The notes: generated by a model not told the origin, from the sequence alone. Counted from the stretch's first letter, positions 28,326 through 38,366 are shown. The stretch is DNA of 64,000 nucleotides from Pseudomonas lutea (GCF_000759445.1 NZ_JRMB01000001.1:1736001-1800000); one strand, 5' to 3'. Numbers and translations are program-made.

Positions 28326-29297
28326 TTAATGAGCCAAAGCAATTTCAGGTTCGAAAGGCCTGTTGCTTTTAAGCACGCCATAGACCAAGTGCAACATCTT
28401 ACGCATCACTGCACAGATAATTTGCCGGGGAGCCTTTCCGTTCGCCTTCAATCTCTTGGCGAACTCTCTCAGCACCACATTGTGTTGTATTCCTACGATC
28501 GCGGGCATGTAAAGGCCGCCCCTGAGTCGCGACGAGCCGGTTCGACTTATGCGGGTTGGACCCACGTAGCCTCCAGAGCGGTCCTGTCTGGGCGATAATC
28601 CAGCGAAGGCAGAAAGTTTTTTCGGTCCTTCGTAGTCCAGAGGGTCTCCCAGTTCCGCGAGGATCAGCGCGGCGGTCTTCTCGCCTAGACCATCAATGGA
28701 GGTCATCAACTCGCTCTTGCCGCGTAGGTCAGGATCATCGTCGATGTGTTGCTTGATCGCTTTTTCCGTTTTGGTGATTTCTTCCAAGACATGAGCAATC
28801 ACCGATTCGATCGACGTTACGACGTTCGGGCTGGCAACTTCCAAGCGGTTTTTCTCCATCTGGCGGATCTCGTTGAGATCTTCCAAGCGGCGGACCAAAG
28901 CCCTCAGACGGCGCCGCGACTGTGGCTCAGGCACCCAAAGCCGTAACTTGCGATGCTTCTGCATGGCGAAATCGGAGATGAGTTTGGCGTCAGTCTTGTC
29001 AGTCTTGTTGCGTGACAACTCCGACTTGGCGTGAGCGGCGGTGGTGGCAGGGTTCGCGATATGAAGCCGATATCCCTTTTGAAAAAGGAAGTCAGCCAAC
29101 GCTTCGTGATAATTACCCGTGGCCTCGATGACAATCAGCGCGTCCGCTGTGGCGTGCTTGCGAAGCCAGGACTCGAACTCGGCAAAGCCCTTGGCATCAT
29201 TGCTCAACTTGCCCTTGGTGCGGTGTTTGCCATTGTCCAACGGCGTCGCAACATCAAAAGTATTCTTGGCCATGTCAACGCCAACGAATGAAGACAT
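28326..29297 (-). CDS. IS110-family transposase (DEDD recombinase)
   Basis: 323 aa, full length. The N-terminal RuvC-like DEDD domain has Asp8 (GVDMAKNTFDVA), Glu58 (IVIEATGNYHE), Asp100 and Asp103 (NKTDKTDAKL). A coiled-coil with MEKNRLEVA follows, and the C-terminal Transposase_20 domain has the HhH-like SIDGLGEKTAALILAELGD and Ser241 in RQDRSGGYVG, the candidate recombinase serine. These positions agree closely with those I know for IS621. AAGGAGAAC precedes the ATG. The 5' non-coding region is long (234 bases), the layout of bridge-RNA IS110 elements. Confidence 0.95.
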   Translation of the reverse strand: MSSFVGVDMAKNTFDVATPLDNGKHRTKGKLSNDAKGFAEFESWLRKHATADALIVIEATGNYHEALADFLFQKGYRLHIANPATTAAHAKSELSRNKTDKTDAKLISDFAMQKHRKLRLWVPEPQSRRRLRALVRRLEDLNEIRQMEKNRLEVASPNVVTSIESVIAHVLEEITKTEKAIKQHIDDDPDLRGKSELMTSIDGLGEKTAALILAELGDPLDYEGPKKLSAFAGLSPRQDRSGGYVGPTRISRTGSSRLRGGLYMPAIVGIQHNVVLREFAKRLKANGKAPRQIICAVMRKMLHLVYGVLKSNRPFEPEIALAH

Positions 29298-29333
29298 GCT
29301 GTTCTCCTTTTCAACTAAAGATCAATCATCGCG

Positions 29334-29496
29334 TCACTCGGCTTCGACCTTGTAAATGCGAGCTCACAAAGTGGCTCTAGATATCGTACGAGCTCAATGA
29401 GTGAGGTTGGAAAGGCGGAGAATGGATCTACTTCGCAGGCTACAACGCCACTAGGAGCCGGTCATCTTCACGCCTTTCCCTCGATGATCAGTCGAG
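29334..29496 (-). ncRNA. candidate IS110 bridge RNA
   Basis: Read on the minus strand: a 5' hairpin CTCGA-N7-TCGAG (29480-29496). Next a loop closed by the perfect stem GGAAAGGCG/CGCCTTTCC (29471-29479 with 29409-29417) that contains CCGGCTCCTA (29452-29461), identical to 10 bases of the REP target across the CT core, and TTGTAG (29440-29445), complementary to CTACA(G) on the other side. Then a loop closed by TCACTC/GAGTGA (29399-29404 with 29334-29339) that contains ACGATATCT (29379-29387), identical to the right end plus core, a hairpin GAGCCAC/GTG-A-GCTC (29360-29377), and TACAAG (29349-29354), complementary to core plus left end CTTGTA. This is the order of the IS621 bridge RNA. Exact ends are not known. 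Confidence 0.8.
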
Positions 29497-29533
29497 AACT
29501 TTACCTTCTGAGAAGACAAAGTCGAGATACAAG

Positions 29534-29790
29534 GAGCCGGCTTGCTGGCGAACCGATTTCGTTAGTCGGCACTTGCGGCGCTGACCCACCGCATTCGCCA
29601 GCAAGCCGGCTCCTACAGTCGGTCTCGGCAGCATCCATCATCAGCGCACAAAACAACGCCTCCGTTGCGGAGGCGTTGGTTATGCCGCGCTGAACCCCCG
29701 CCGTTTACGAGGCGTTGGTTATAACGTGTTGAACGCCGTTAAGAGCTGACCTCAAGCCAGGGCGAAGGGGTTCAGGTCTCACATGTTTAA
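29534..29790. repeat. REP-terminator-katG-tail unit, copy 2 (split by the IS)
   Basis: The REP interrupted by the IS resumes at 29534 with partner at 29593-29618. A hairpin identical to copy 1 is at 29655-29677. A katG-tail match (CTGACCTCAAGCC...) is near 29745-29776. With the IS removed, copies 1 and 2 are spaced 268 bases apart and copies 2 and 3 by 265. Confidence 0.75.
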
Positions 29791-30018
29791 ACCTGTAGGA
29801 GCCGGCTTGCTGGCGAACCGATTTCGTTAGTCGGCACTTGCGGCGCTGACCCACCGCGTTCGCCAGCAAGCCGGCTCCTACAGCCGGTCTCGGCAGCATC
29901 CATCTTCAGCGAACAAAACAACGCCTCCATTGCGGAGGCGTTGATTATCACGCGATGAACCCCGCCTCCGTTTAGGAGGCCTCGGCTATGAAGCCCTCAA
30001 CCGCGGATAAACCTGATA
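29791..30018. repeat. REP-terminator unit, copy 3, adjoining katG
   Basis: REPIN at 29794-29882, hairpin at 29920-29942, then the true 3' end of katG. A second imperfect stem GAGGCCTCC/GGAGGCGG lies at about 29965-29985. Confidence 0.75.
29914..29942 (-). terminator. rho-independent terminator of katG
   Basis: On the minus strand AACGCCTCCG-CAAT-GGAGGCGTT forms a 9- to 10-bp stem followed by GTTTTGTT. Its sequence is repeated twice further downstream at 29655-29677 and 28048-28070. Confidence 0.75.
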
Positions 30019-32292
<2,274 letters not shown>

Positions 32293-32489
32293 CTACTCAC
32301 CTTCTTTTTTATTTGGCCGTAAGCGAAACGGCCCGGACTAGCACCCGCACAAGACTAGCCGACTCGGGCCAGCCGTCTAATAGGCAAATGCTTGGGGGAC
32401 GATAGAGCGCTTCTGTCAGGGGAGTATTTAACGCCGGTGCTTGTATTTTGCGGCGCTTGAGCCTAACTCTAAATGCAGAGTCGGCCTCG

Positions 32490-32527
32490 ATTGCCTTCTC
32501 GACCACCGTGGCAATCTCCAGGAGATT
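32490..32527 (+). promoter_or_regulatory. possible RNA thermometer in the hsp20 leader
   Basis: AATCTC-CAG-GAGATT (32513-32527) is a perfect 6-bp hairpin that buries the Shine-Dalgarno AGGAG, five bases before the ATG. A competing perfect hairpin ATTGCC (32490-32495)/GGCAAT (32510-32515) shares bases with its left arm, so the two are exclusive. Temperature control of sHSP genes by such hairpins is established for ROSE elements; this one is inferred. Confidence 0.45.
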
Positions 32528-32532
32528 CAGGC

Positions 32533-32994
32533 ATGGCCACCACCGCTTCACTGGCTCCGCTGTTCCGGCAATCAGTGGGCTTCGATCGCTTCAATGACTT
32601 TTTCGAATCTGCGCTGCACAGCGAGGTAAACGCCAGCGGCCCCCCTCACAACGTCGAGCGCTATGGCAACGATCATTACCGGATCGTGATCGCGACGGCA
32701 GGCCTGGCCGCCGCCGACCTGGACCTGACACTTGAAAGAGACGTGCTGACGGTGTGCGGCGGCGAGGCACACACCGACGGTGGCGTGACCTACCTGCATC
32801 AGGGCATTGCGCACGGGCCTTTCAGACTGGTGTTCCATCTGGCTGACCACATCGAGGTGCAAGGCGCGACCTTCAAAAACGGTTTGCTGATGATTTTCCT
32901 GCTGCGTGTGGAGCCGCAGGGGGCGAAGGCCCGACGCATCAACATTCAGAGCCCAGGCGACGCGCCTGACCGGCCCTCCATCAGCCGCCCATGA
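32533..32994 (+). CDS. small heat-shock protein, Hsp20/IbpA family
   Basis: 153 aa from ATG at 32533, chosen because AGGAG stands 9 bases upstream and the homologous start is ATTASLAPLFRQSVGFDRF; an upstream ATG at 32473 would read through the leader hairpins. The IbpA-like N-terminus and the alpha-crystallin domain (YRIVIATAGLAAADLDLTLE to FRLVFHLADHIEV) are clear, but GLLMIFLLRVEP replaces the usual GLLTIDLVREIPE, and the tail lacks the IbpA I-X-I motif apart from RINIQS. It is a holdase for unfolded proteins. Confidence 0.88.
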   Translation: MATTASLAPLFRQSVGFDRFNDFFESALHSEVNASGPPHNVERYGNDHYRIVIATAGLAAADLDLTLERDVLTVCGGEAHTDGGVTYLHQGIAHGPFRLVFHLADHIEVQGATFKNGLLMIFLLRVEPQGAKARRINIQSPGDAPDRPSISRP

Positions 32995-33053
32995 GCCGGG
33001 CTGCGCAGGCTGACGTTGCCCGGACCGGCCCGGGTTTCGGCAGCCCAGCGGTA

Positions 33054-33908
33054 TCAGGCTTCGACCGGGGCAAAATCAAACAGCACCTGCGGCGCGCCGA
33101 TGAGTAATGAGCGCATGAGCTGTGGCGAGCACTCCAGTGCGCGCATCTGCTCGACTACGGAGGCGTAACTGATCTGTTCTTCATGCTGTGTGTGCGGCCA
33201 GTCGCTGCCCCAGACCAGACGCTGCTGGCCAAAGGTATCCAGCAACAACGGCAGCGCGGCGCGGGCGAAAGCGAGGTTTTCCTGCGCGCTGCCTCCCAGA
33301 CGATAAACGCCGGAGACTTTCATCCACAGTTGACCGCTGCGGCCCAGCTCCAGCATCTCGCGAAAGCCTGGCTGACCGAGGCCGGAGCGGGCATCCGGTC
33401 GGCCAAAATGGTCGATGACGATCCTGACGCCGAAAGACATCAATCCCGACAGCAGCGCCGGCATGTCGGCGACATGGCGATGGACTTCAACATGCCAGTC
33501 CAGCGCGGCAAGGTGCGCGAAAAACCCCTGCCAGTGCGGCTCGGCAAAATCCGGCAGCGCCTTGCCCATCAGGTTCAACCGCACACCGACAACGCCCAAC
33601 CGGTCCATCTCCTCCAGCGCGGCGCGGCTGATGTCGGGCTCGACCACCACCACCCCGCGCAACTGCCCCGGCGCCTGCCGCAGCGCATCGAGCAGATAGC
33701 GATTGTCGGTGCCGAGAAAGCTTGGCTGCACGAGTACGCCATGGCTCAGACCGTGCTGCTGAAGTTGTTCCAGGTACATCGCCAGCGTGGCGTCGTAACC
33801 CGGTGTGTAGCGTCGCGCCGATGTCAGGTCCAGCTCCCTGCTGAATACGTGTGCATGGCCGTCAATGCCAAGAATGGGCGCGAGGGGCGTGGAAAAAATG
33901 TCGGACAT
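33054..33908 (-). CDS. amidohydrolase family protein (PDC-hydrolase-like TIM barrel)
   Basis: 284 aa from ATG at 33908; an in-frame ATG at 33917 is an alternative. Metal-dependent amidohydrolase-2 features are DGHAHVFS near the start, EVHRHVAD and VIDHFGRP in the middle and WGSDWPHTQ near the end. The family includes 2-pyrone-4,6-dicarboxylate lactonase and other lactone hydrolases. It lies 56 bases after an MFS transporter gene and downstream of a GntR regulator, all on one strand, so it probably opens a lactone-like intermediate of the imported compound. Confidence 0.88.
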   Translation of the reverse strand: MSDIFSTPLAPILGIDGHAHVFSRELDLTSARRYTPGYDATLAMYLEQLQQHGLSHGVLVQPSFLGTDNRYLLDALRQAPGQLRGVVVVEPDISRAALEEMDRLGVVGVRLNLMGKALPDFAEPHWQGFFAHLAALDWHVEVHRHVADMPALLSGLMSFGVRIVIDHFGRPDARSGLGQPGFREMLELGRSGQLWMKVSGVYRLGGSAQENLAFARAALPLLLDTFGQQRLVWGSDWPHTQHEEQISYASVVEQMRALECSPQLMRSLLIGAPQVLFDFAPVEA

Positions 33909-33964
33909 TGATCTCATCTGTCTGAAGATGCGCGACGCACAGGGCGTCGCGCGAGCGGGAAGAA

Positions 33965-35254
33965 TCAGGCGCGGGCCGTTTCGCTGCGCGGGTCTGTCGC
34001 AGGAGTGGAAGAGGCGCTGCCCTCCAGGCTGCGGCCGCGGGTTTCCGGCAGGCACAGGGCGGCGATCACGGCCACGCCGTAGGCGATCCCGGCATCGATG
34101 CCGATGGCCGAACCCAGCGACATCGATTCGCTCATGTGGCCCACCAGAAACGGAAACACCGAAGACAGCACCCGGCCGAAGTTGTAGCAAAAGCCCACCC
34201 CTGCGCCACGCACATCGGCGGGGTAAAGCTCATTGAACAGCGCACCGAGGCTGGCCGGAATGCCTGCCGCAAAGAACCCCAGCGGGAAGCCGAGGAACAG
34301 CATTTGCGTATTGGTCAGCGGCAGGAACACGTAGCACTGCACGGTCACCACGCAGCACAGGGCAAACAGCACGATGTTCAGACGTCGGCCGATGCGGTCA
34401 ATCAAAAAGCCGCTGGCCACGCAGCCGCACCAGAACGCGACGATGATCACCGCCAGGTAGCCGCCGGAGTTGAGCACTGACAGGTTGCGCTCGGTTTTAA
34501 GGAATGTCGGCAGCCAGGTCATGACGGCGTGATAACCGCCGTGAGCACCGAGCCCCAGCAAACCGCCGAGCAGCGTCACGCGGATCAGCTCCGGGCGGAA
34601 GATACCGGCCAGGGACTTGAAGAAACTCTGCGGGATGGCGTTTTCTTTTTGCAGGCGCTGGAAGCTGTCCGGCTCCTCGACATTGCGGCGCACCCAGATA
34701 ATCAGCAGCGACGGCAGCAGGCCGACCAGAAACATCACCCGCCAGGCGATGTCCTGAGGCACGAACGAATAGATCAGGGTGAACACACCCACTGCCAGCC
34801 CCCAGCCCACCGCCCACGCGCTTTGCACGGTGCCCATGACCTTGCCGCGGTATTTGGGATTGATGGTTTCGGCCATCAGCACCGCCCCTGCCGCCCACTC
34901 TCCGCCAATGCCGAAACCCTGCAACGCCTTGACGATCAACAGCGAGCTGAAGCCGGTCACGAACGCCGAAAGGAAGGTGAAAAACGAGAACCACAGGATC
35001 ATCCACTGCAGCGTGCGCACCCGGCCGTAGCGGTCCGACAGCGTGCCGCCGACCCAGCCGCCGAGGGCCGAAGTGACCAGCGTCACGCCACTGATCAGCC
35101 CGGCGTCGCCTTTGCTCAAGGCGAACGCGGCGATAAGCGCCGGAATGGCCAGGCCGAACATCTGCACTTCGAGGGCGTCGAGCGACCACCCGCCGAAGCA
35201 GGCCCAGAACGTCTTGCGTTCACGCGGAGTGACTTGGCGATACCAATTGAACAT
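33965..35254 (-). CDS. MFS transporter, metabolite:H+ symporter type
   Basis: 429 aa, 12 hydrophobic segments. TM1 includes WSLDALEVQMFGLAIPALI, motif A is GGTLSDRYGRVR, and QGFGIGGEWAAGAVLMAE is the signature of aromatic-acid and sialate-type symporters. The C-terminal half has FGRVLSSVFPFLVG. It is the middle gene of a GntR-MFS-amidohydrolase operon. The likely cargo is an organic acid degraded by the amidohydrolase. Confidence 0.9.
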   Translation of the reverse strand: MFNWYRQVTPRERKTFWACFGGWSLDALEVQMFGLAIPALIAAFALSKGDAGLISGVTLVTSALGGWVGGTLSDRYGRVRTLQWMILWFSFFTFLSAFVTGFSSLLIVKALQGFGIGGEWAAGAVLMAETINPKYRGKVMGTVQSAWAVGWGLAVGVFTLIYSFVPQDIAWRVMFLVGLLPSLLIIWVRRNVEEPDSFQRLQKENAIPQSFFKSLAGIFRPELIRVTLLGGLLGLGAHGGYHAVMTWLPTFLKTERNLSVLNSGGYLAVIIVAFWCGCVASGFLIDRIGRRLNIVLFALCCVVTVQCYVFLPLTNTQMLFLGFPLGFFAAGIPASLGALFNELYPADVRGAGVGFCYNFGRVLSSVFPFLVGHMSESMSLGSAIGIDAGIAYGVAVIAALCLPETRGRSLEGSASSTPATDPRSETARA

Positions 35255-35349
35255 GCTTTTTTGTCCTTATGAGTGTGAAGCGGCAGGGGTGCAGAGCCCG
35301 TTCTTGATGACGGGCTTGAGCGCTGATGTCGGTGAGCAGGGTCCGCTGC

Positions 35350-36081
35350 TCAGCGGATGTCCACGCTGTAACGGAAGTGGCTGGCATGCCCACGCGAGCG
35401 GCGCCATTCCAGCGGTTGCCCGGCGTAATTGCGCGCCAGGCGCTCAATCACCACCACAGGGCTGTTGACCGGCACCTGCAGCAAACGGGCGTGTACCTCG
35501 CTGATGGCTTCGGCGGTAAGGGTTTCTTCGGCATAGGCAACCACTTGTCCGCAGAGCTCTTCGTAAATCGGATAGAGCAGCGGGCCCTGGCGGCTCAGGT
35601 CGACTTCCAGCAGCGTCTGAAACTGCACTTGCGGCAGCCATATTTCTTCGGCAAGCACCGGCTGAGCGTCGAGTAGACGCACTCGGATCAGGCGAATGAC
35701 CGATGCCTCCAGCGGCAGGCCCAGGGCATGGGAAACCGCAGACGGCGCGCTGACCGCTTCGATGGAGAGGATGCGGCTCTCTGGCACTTGGCGCTCGCCG
35801 GAGACGCTTTGAAAACGGAAAAACCGGAACAGCGAAGACTGAAACTGCGGCCGCCTGATGAAGGTGCCCCGGCCCTGTTGGCGCTCCAAAATGTTTTCAC
35901 TGACCAGCATGTCCACGGCTTTGCGCACCGTACCGGTCGACAGGCAATACTCGCTCGACAGCGCCGCTTCGGTAGGAATGGCTTCGCCCGGCCGCCATCG
36001 ATTGTTGGCGATCTGTTCGGCGAGTTGGTCACGCAGACGTTGATAGAGCGGCAGGCGAACATCACTGGAGAGTCGGTTCAT
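35350..36081 (-). CDS. GntR family regulator, HutC/UTRA subfamily
   Basis: 243 aa. The winged HTH is WRPGEAIPTEAALSSEYCLS to LERQQGRGTFIRRP, and a UTRA effector domain follows (LEASVIRLIRVRLLDAQPVLAEEIWLP). It is the first gene of an operon with the MFS and amidohydrolase genes. The dyad ATGTAG-N4-CTATAT lies 24 bases before its start codon, fitting autorepression relieved by the substrate. Confidence 0.92.
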   Translation of the reverse strand: MNRLSSDVRLPLYQRLRDQLAEQIANNRWRPGEAIPTEAALSSEYCLSTGTVRKAVDMLVSENILERQQGRGTFIRRPQFQSSLFRFFRFQSVSGERQVPESRILSIEAVSAPSAVSHALGLPLEASVIRLIRVRLLDAQPVLAEEIWLPQVQFQTLLEVDLSRQGPLLYPIYEELCGQVVAYAEETLTAEAISEVHARLLQVPVNSPVVVIERLARNYAGQPLEWRRSRGHASHFRYSVDIR

Positions 36082-36104
36082 GGAGGCGCTTCGCTGTTGT
36101 AGTT

Positions 36105-36120
36105 ATGTAGTCATCTATAT
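36105..36120 (-). promoter_or_regulatory. GntR/HutC-type operator candidate
   Basis: ATGTAG-TCAT-CTATAT, an imperfect dyad with one mismatch per arm, just upstream of the gntR start codon. Confidence 0.4.
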
Positions 36121-36184
36121 GAATCTGCGCCGAGTATTGTCCCGTTACAAAAAACCGTCAAGGGAGTGCGCCTGGATCTGCGGA

Positions 36185-36212
36185 CGAATGGCGAATGGCG
36201 AATGGCGAATGG
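36185..36212. repeat. heptanucleotide repeat CGAATGG x4
   Basis: Four perfect copies of CGAATGG in non-coding DNA about 100 bases upstream of the gntR gene. Confidence 0.8.
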
Positions 36213-36239
36213 GAGGCTTGCGTAGGAGGGAGGCAAACG

Positions 36240-36264
36240 AAAACAGCAGATTTCAATCTGCCGT
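36240..36264 (-). terminator. rho-independent terminator of the small peptide gene
   Basis: On the minus strand CGGCAGAT-TGAA-ATCTGCTG followed by TTTTCGTTT; 8-bp stem including one G-T pair. It begins 31 bases after the stop of the 27-residue ORF. Confidence 0.7.
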
Positions 36265-36293
36265 TTGCGGGAGTGTGGCGGGCATGGGGCTGT

Positions 36294-36377
36294 TCAGACG
36301 GGCGAGATGGTGGCCAGCGCACCGATCATCAGGGTCAGGGCGAGAAATCCGAACAAAAAGATGGCGAGCTTGGCCAT
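36294..36377 (-). CDS. 27-residue single-pass membrane peptide
   Basis: ATG at 36377 follows TAGGAG by 5 bases; the stop is at 36294. The peptide begins MAKLAIFLFGFLALTL and ends IGALATISPV, a single hydrophobic helix with one positive residue at the N-terminus. It has its own ribosome site and its own intrinsic terminator and is bounded by other repeats, so it looks like a genuine tiny gene that automated annotation would skip. Function unknown; type I toxin or regulator of a membrane protein are possibilities, not conclusions. Confidence 0.6.
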   Translation of the reverse strand: MAKLAIFLFGFLALTLMIGALATISPV

Positions 36378-36597
36378 GAAATCTCCTACGCAAAGCGTGC
36401 GATACAGAGTGAGGCGAGCCGGTGCGACACCCTCCGGTCGGGCTCGCTCTATCGGCCGGGGTTGGGAGGATCTTCAGGGTTCAGGCTGTTTCAGTACAGA
36501 CCCAGCTAAAGCGTATAAATACGGATCAGATGAGGGGCGCACTCTTGTCGACTTTGGGCTTCAGCCCTGGCGCCACGTGTCTGCACCGGAGATCTTC

Positions 36598-36687
36598 CGT
36601 AGGATCCGGCTTGCTGGCGAAGGAGCTGTATCGCCTGACATCTACGTTTCTGACCGACCGCGTTCGCCAGCAAGCCGGCTCCTACAG
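36598..36687. repeat. REPIN, GAGCCGG class
   Basis: GTAGGATCCGGCTTGCTGGC at 36599-36618 (left half, one change) faces CGTTCGCCAGCAAGCCGGCT at 36661-36680. Confidence 0.8.
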
Positions 36688-36947
36688 ACGTGGTGCCGAA
36701 TGCGAAATTAGGCGATGACCCCAACCCACTGTAGGAGCGCGCTTGCCCGCGAACGCGATCCGGCAGCGCCATCGCCATTGCCTGATACACCGCGTTCGCC
36801 AGCAAGCCGGCTAAAGACGTGGTGCCGAACGCGGAATTGGGCGATGACCCAAACAAATGTAGGAGCGCGCTTGCCCGCGAACGCGATCCGGCAGCGCCAC
36901 CGCCATTGCCTGATACACCGCGTTCGCCAGCAAGCCGGCTCCTACGG
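36686..36947. repeat. two tandem 129-bp copies containing hybrid REPINs
   Basis: The phrase AGACGTGGTGCCGAA recurs at 36686 and 36815. Each copy holds a left half of the GAGCGCGCTTGCCCGCGAA class and a right half of the TTCGCCAGCAAGCCGGCT class. In the first copy the right half ends at CCGGCT and lacks the CCTAC tail. Confidence 0.8.
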
Positions 36948-37022
36948 ATATGTGTTCCCCCTCATGGCGGCGCTAACCGCACGCTGCTAGGCTTCTGCAC
37001 CTCTCTTCTTCAGGCAACCACG

Positions 37023-37457
37023 ATGCTCACCCTCCGCACTATGACACTGGACGATTACGACGCAGTCGTCGGGCTCATGCGCGCTACTCCGGGTATTTCG
37101 TTGCGCGACGCCGACTCGCGGGCATCGACGGAACGGTATCTGTTGCGCAACCCCGGTTTGAGTTTTGTCGCCGAGGATGACGCGGGCATTTGCGGCTGCG
37201 TGATGTCGGGCCATGACGGTCGACGCGGGTATCTGCAGCACTTGCTGGTGTTGCCGGCGTATCGACGACAGGGCATCGGCCAGGCGCTGGTCGAGCGTTG
37301 CCTGCTGGCGCTGGAGGCGCTGGGCATTCACAAAAGCCACATTGACGTGCTCAAAACCAACCACGCCGCCGCGACCTATTGGCAGAACCTGGGCTGGCAA
37401 TTGCGGGGCGATATCGACCGCTTTTCCTTCACCCGGCCCGGCAACCCGAACGCCTGA
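37023..37457 (+). CDS. GNAT family N-acetyltransferase
   Basis: 144 aa from the ATG at 37023; the longer frame to 36819 runs into the REP array. Motif A is LLVLPAYRRQGIGQALVERC, and the end KTNHAAATYWQNLGW resembles RimI-like acetyltransferases. The acceptor is unknown. It stands alone, convergent with the DMT transporter gene. Confidence 0.87.
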   Translation: MLTLRTMTLDDYDAVVGLMRATPGISLRDADSRASTERYLLRNPGLSFVAEDDAGICGCVMSGHDGRRGYLQHLLVLPAYRRQGIGQALVERCLLALEALGIHKSHIDVLKTNHAAATYWQNLGWQLRGDIDRFSFTRPGNPNA

Positions 37458-37478
37458 GTCTTTTCCCGGGTTCGGCAA

Positions 37479-38366
37479 TCAGCCTGGGGTAGCGGGCGCC
37501 GGCGGCTGGCGTTTGGCATACACCAGCAGGCCGCTGAGAAAGATCAGCGCGATGCCGAACATCGATGCCAGCCCCGGGAAGTTGCCAAACAGCAGAATGC
37601 CGTACGCCACGGCGAAAATGATTTGCAGGTAGCCCAGCGGCGCAAGCACGGACGAGGACGCGTAACGGTAGGACTTGGCCATCAGAAAATGCGCGCACAG
37701 TCCCAGACCGCCGAGCACCAACAGCAGGCCCAGTTGCTTCCAGTCGGGGTCAGCCCAGTAGAAAGGCACGATCGCGCTGAGAATCAGGGTGCAAAACACG
37801 CCGACGTAGAAGCTGCACACCGAAGGGCTGTCGGTCTCCCCTGCCAACTGCGTCAACAGTTGATACAGCGCGAAGAACAGCGCCGTCGCCAGCGGAAACA
37901 GCATCCACAGCGAAAACGCATCACTGGCCGGATTGATGATCACCAGCACGCCGACAAAGCCGAGCAACACCGACAGCCATTGCCAGCGATCCGCCTTGAT
38001 GCCAAACAGCAAGGGCGAAAGGATCGTCACGAAGGCCGGGGCCAGAAAGACCAGCGCAGTGGACTCGGCAATCGGCACGTGGGTCAGGCCAAACATGAAG
38101 GTCAGGCTGTCGGCCAGCAGGACCACCGCCCGCAGCAAGTGCAACCACGGCCGCCGGGTGTGAAAGACCTTTCCCCCACCGCTGCGCAATAACACGGTGG
38201 TTACCAGTGTGGAGTGGACGAGGTAGCGAGCCCAGGCGACGAAGATCACCGGCAACGAAAAGATCAGGGTCTTGGAGATCGCGTCATGACTGGCGAAGGT
38301 CAGCGCCACCCCCGCCATCAGCCACATTCCGATGACTTGCCGATGGGTGCCGTGGGGAATCGTCAT
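37479..38366 (-). CDS. DMT-superfamily (EamA) transporter
   Basis: 295 aa from ATG at 38366, which follows AGGG; an in-frame ATG at 38393 adds nine residues without a ribosome site. Ten hydrophobic segments in two EamA repeats are seen (e.g. TALVFLAPAFVTILSPLLFG and PLGYLQIIFAVAYGILLFG). Probably exports or imports a small metabolite. Convergent with the GNAT gene. Confidence 0.86.
   Translation of the reverse strand: MTIPHGTHRQVIGMWLMAGVALTFASHDAISKTLIFSLPVIFVAWARYLVHSTLVTTVLLRSGGGKVFHTRRPWLHLLRAVVLLADSLTFMFGLTHVPIAESTALVFLAPAFVTILSPLLFGIKADRWQWLSVLLGFVGVLVIINPASDAFSLWMLFPLATALFFALYQLLTQLAGETDSPSVCSFYVGVFCTLILSAIVPFYWADPDWKQLGLLLVLGGLGLCAHFLMAKSYRYASSSVLAPLGYLQIIFAVAYGILLFGNFPGLASMFGIALIFLSGLLVYAKRQPPAPATPG

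Larger units (their letters stand above)
28192..29533 (-). mobile_element. IS110-family insertion sequence inserted in a REP
   Basis: The element is 28194-29531 (1338 bp) plus one copy of a 2-base core. Left flank ends CCTGT-AG at 28187-28193 and right flank begins AG-GAGCCGG at 29532. Joining them restores CCTGTAGGAGCCGG, as in the intact neighbour at 29792-29805. There are no inverted terminal repeats and no target duplication beyond the AG (CT in the transposase orientation). A subterminal palindrome CAGCAGCGC-GCTA-GCGCTGCTG is at 28223-28244 in the right end. The left end (29298-29531, 234 bases) is non-coding and holds a bridge RNA candidate. Confidence 0.93.
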
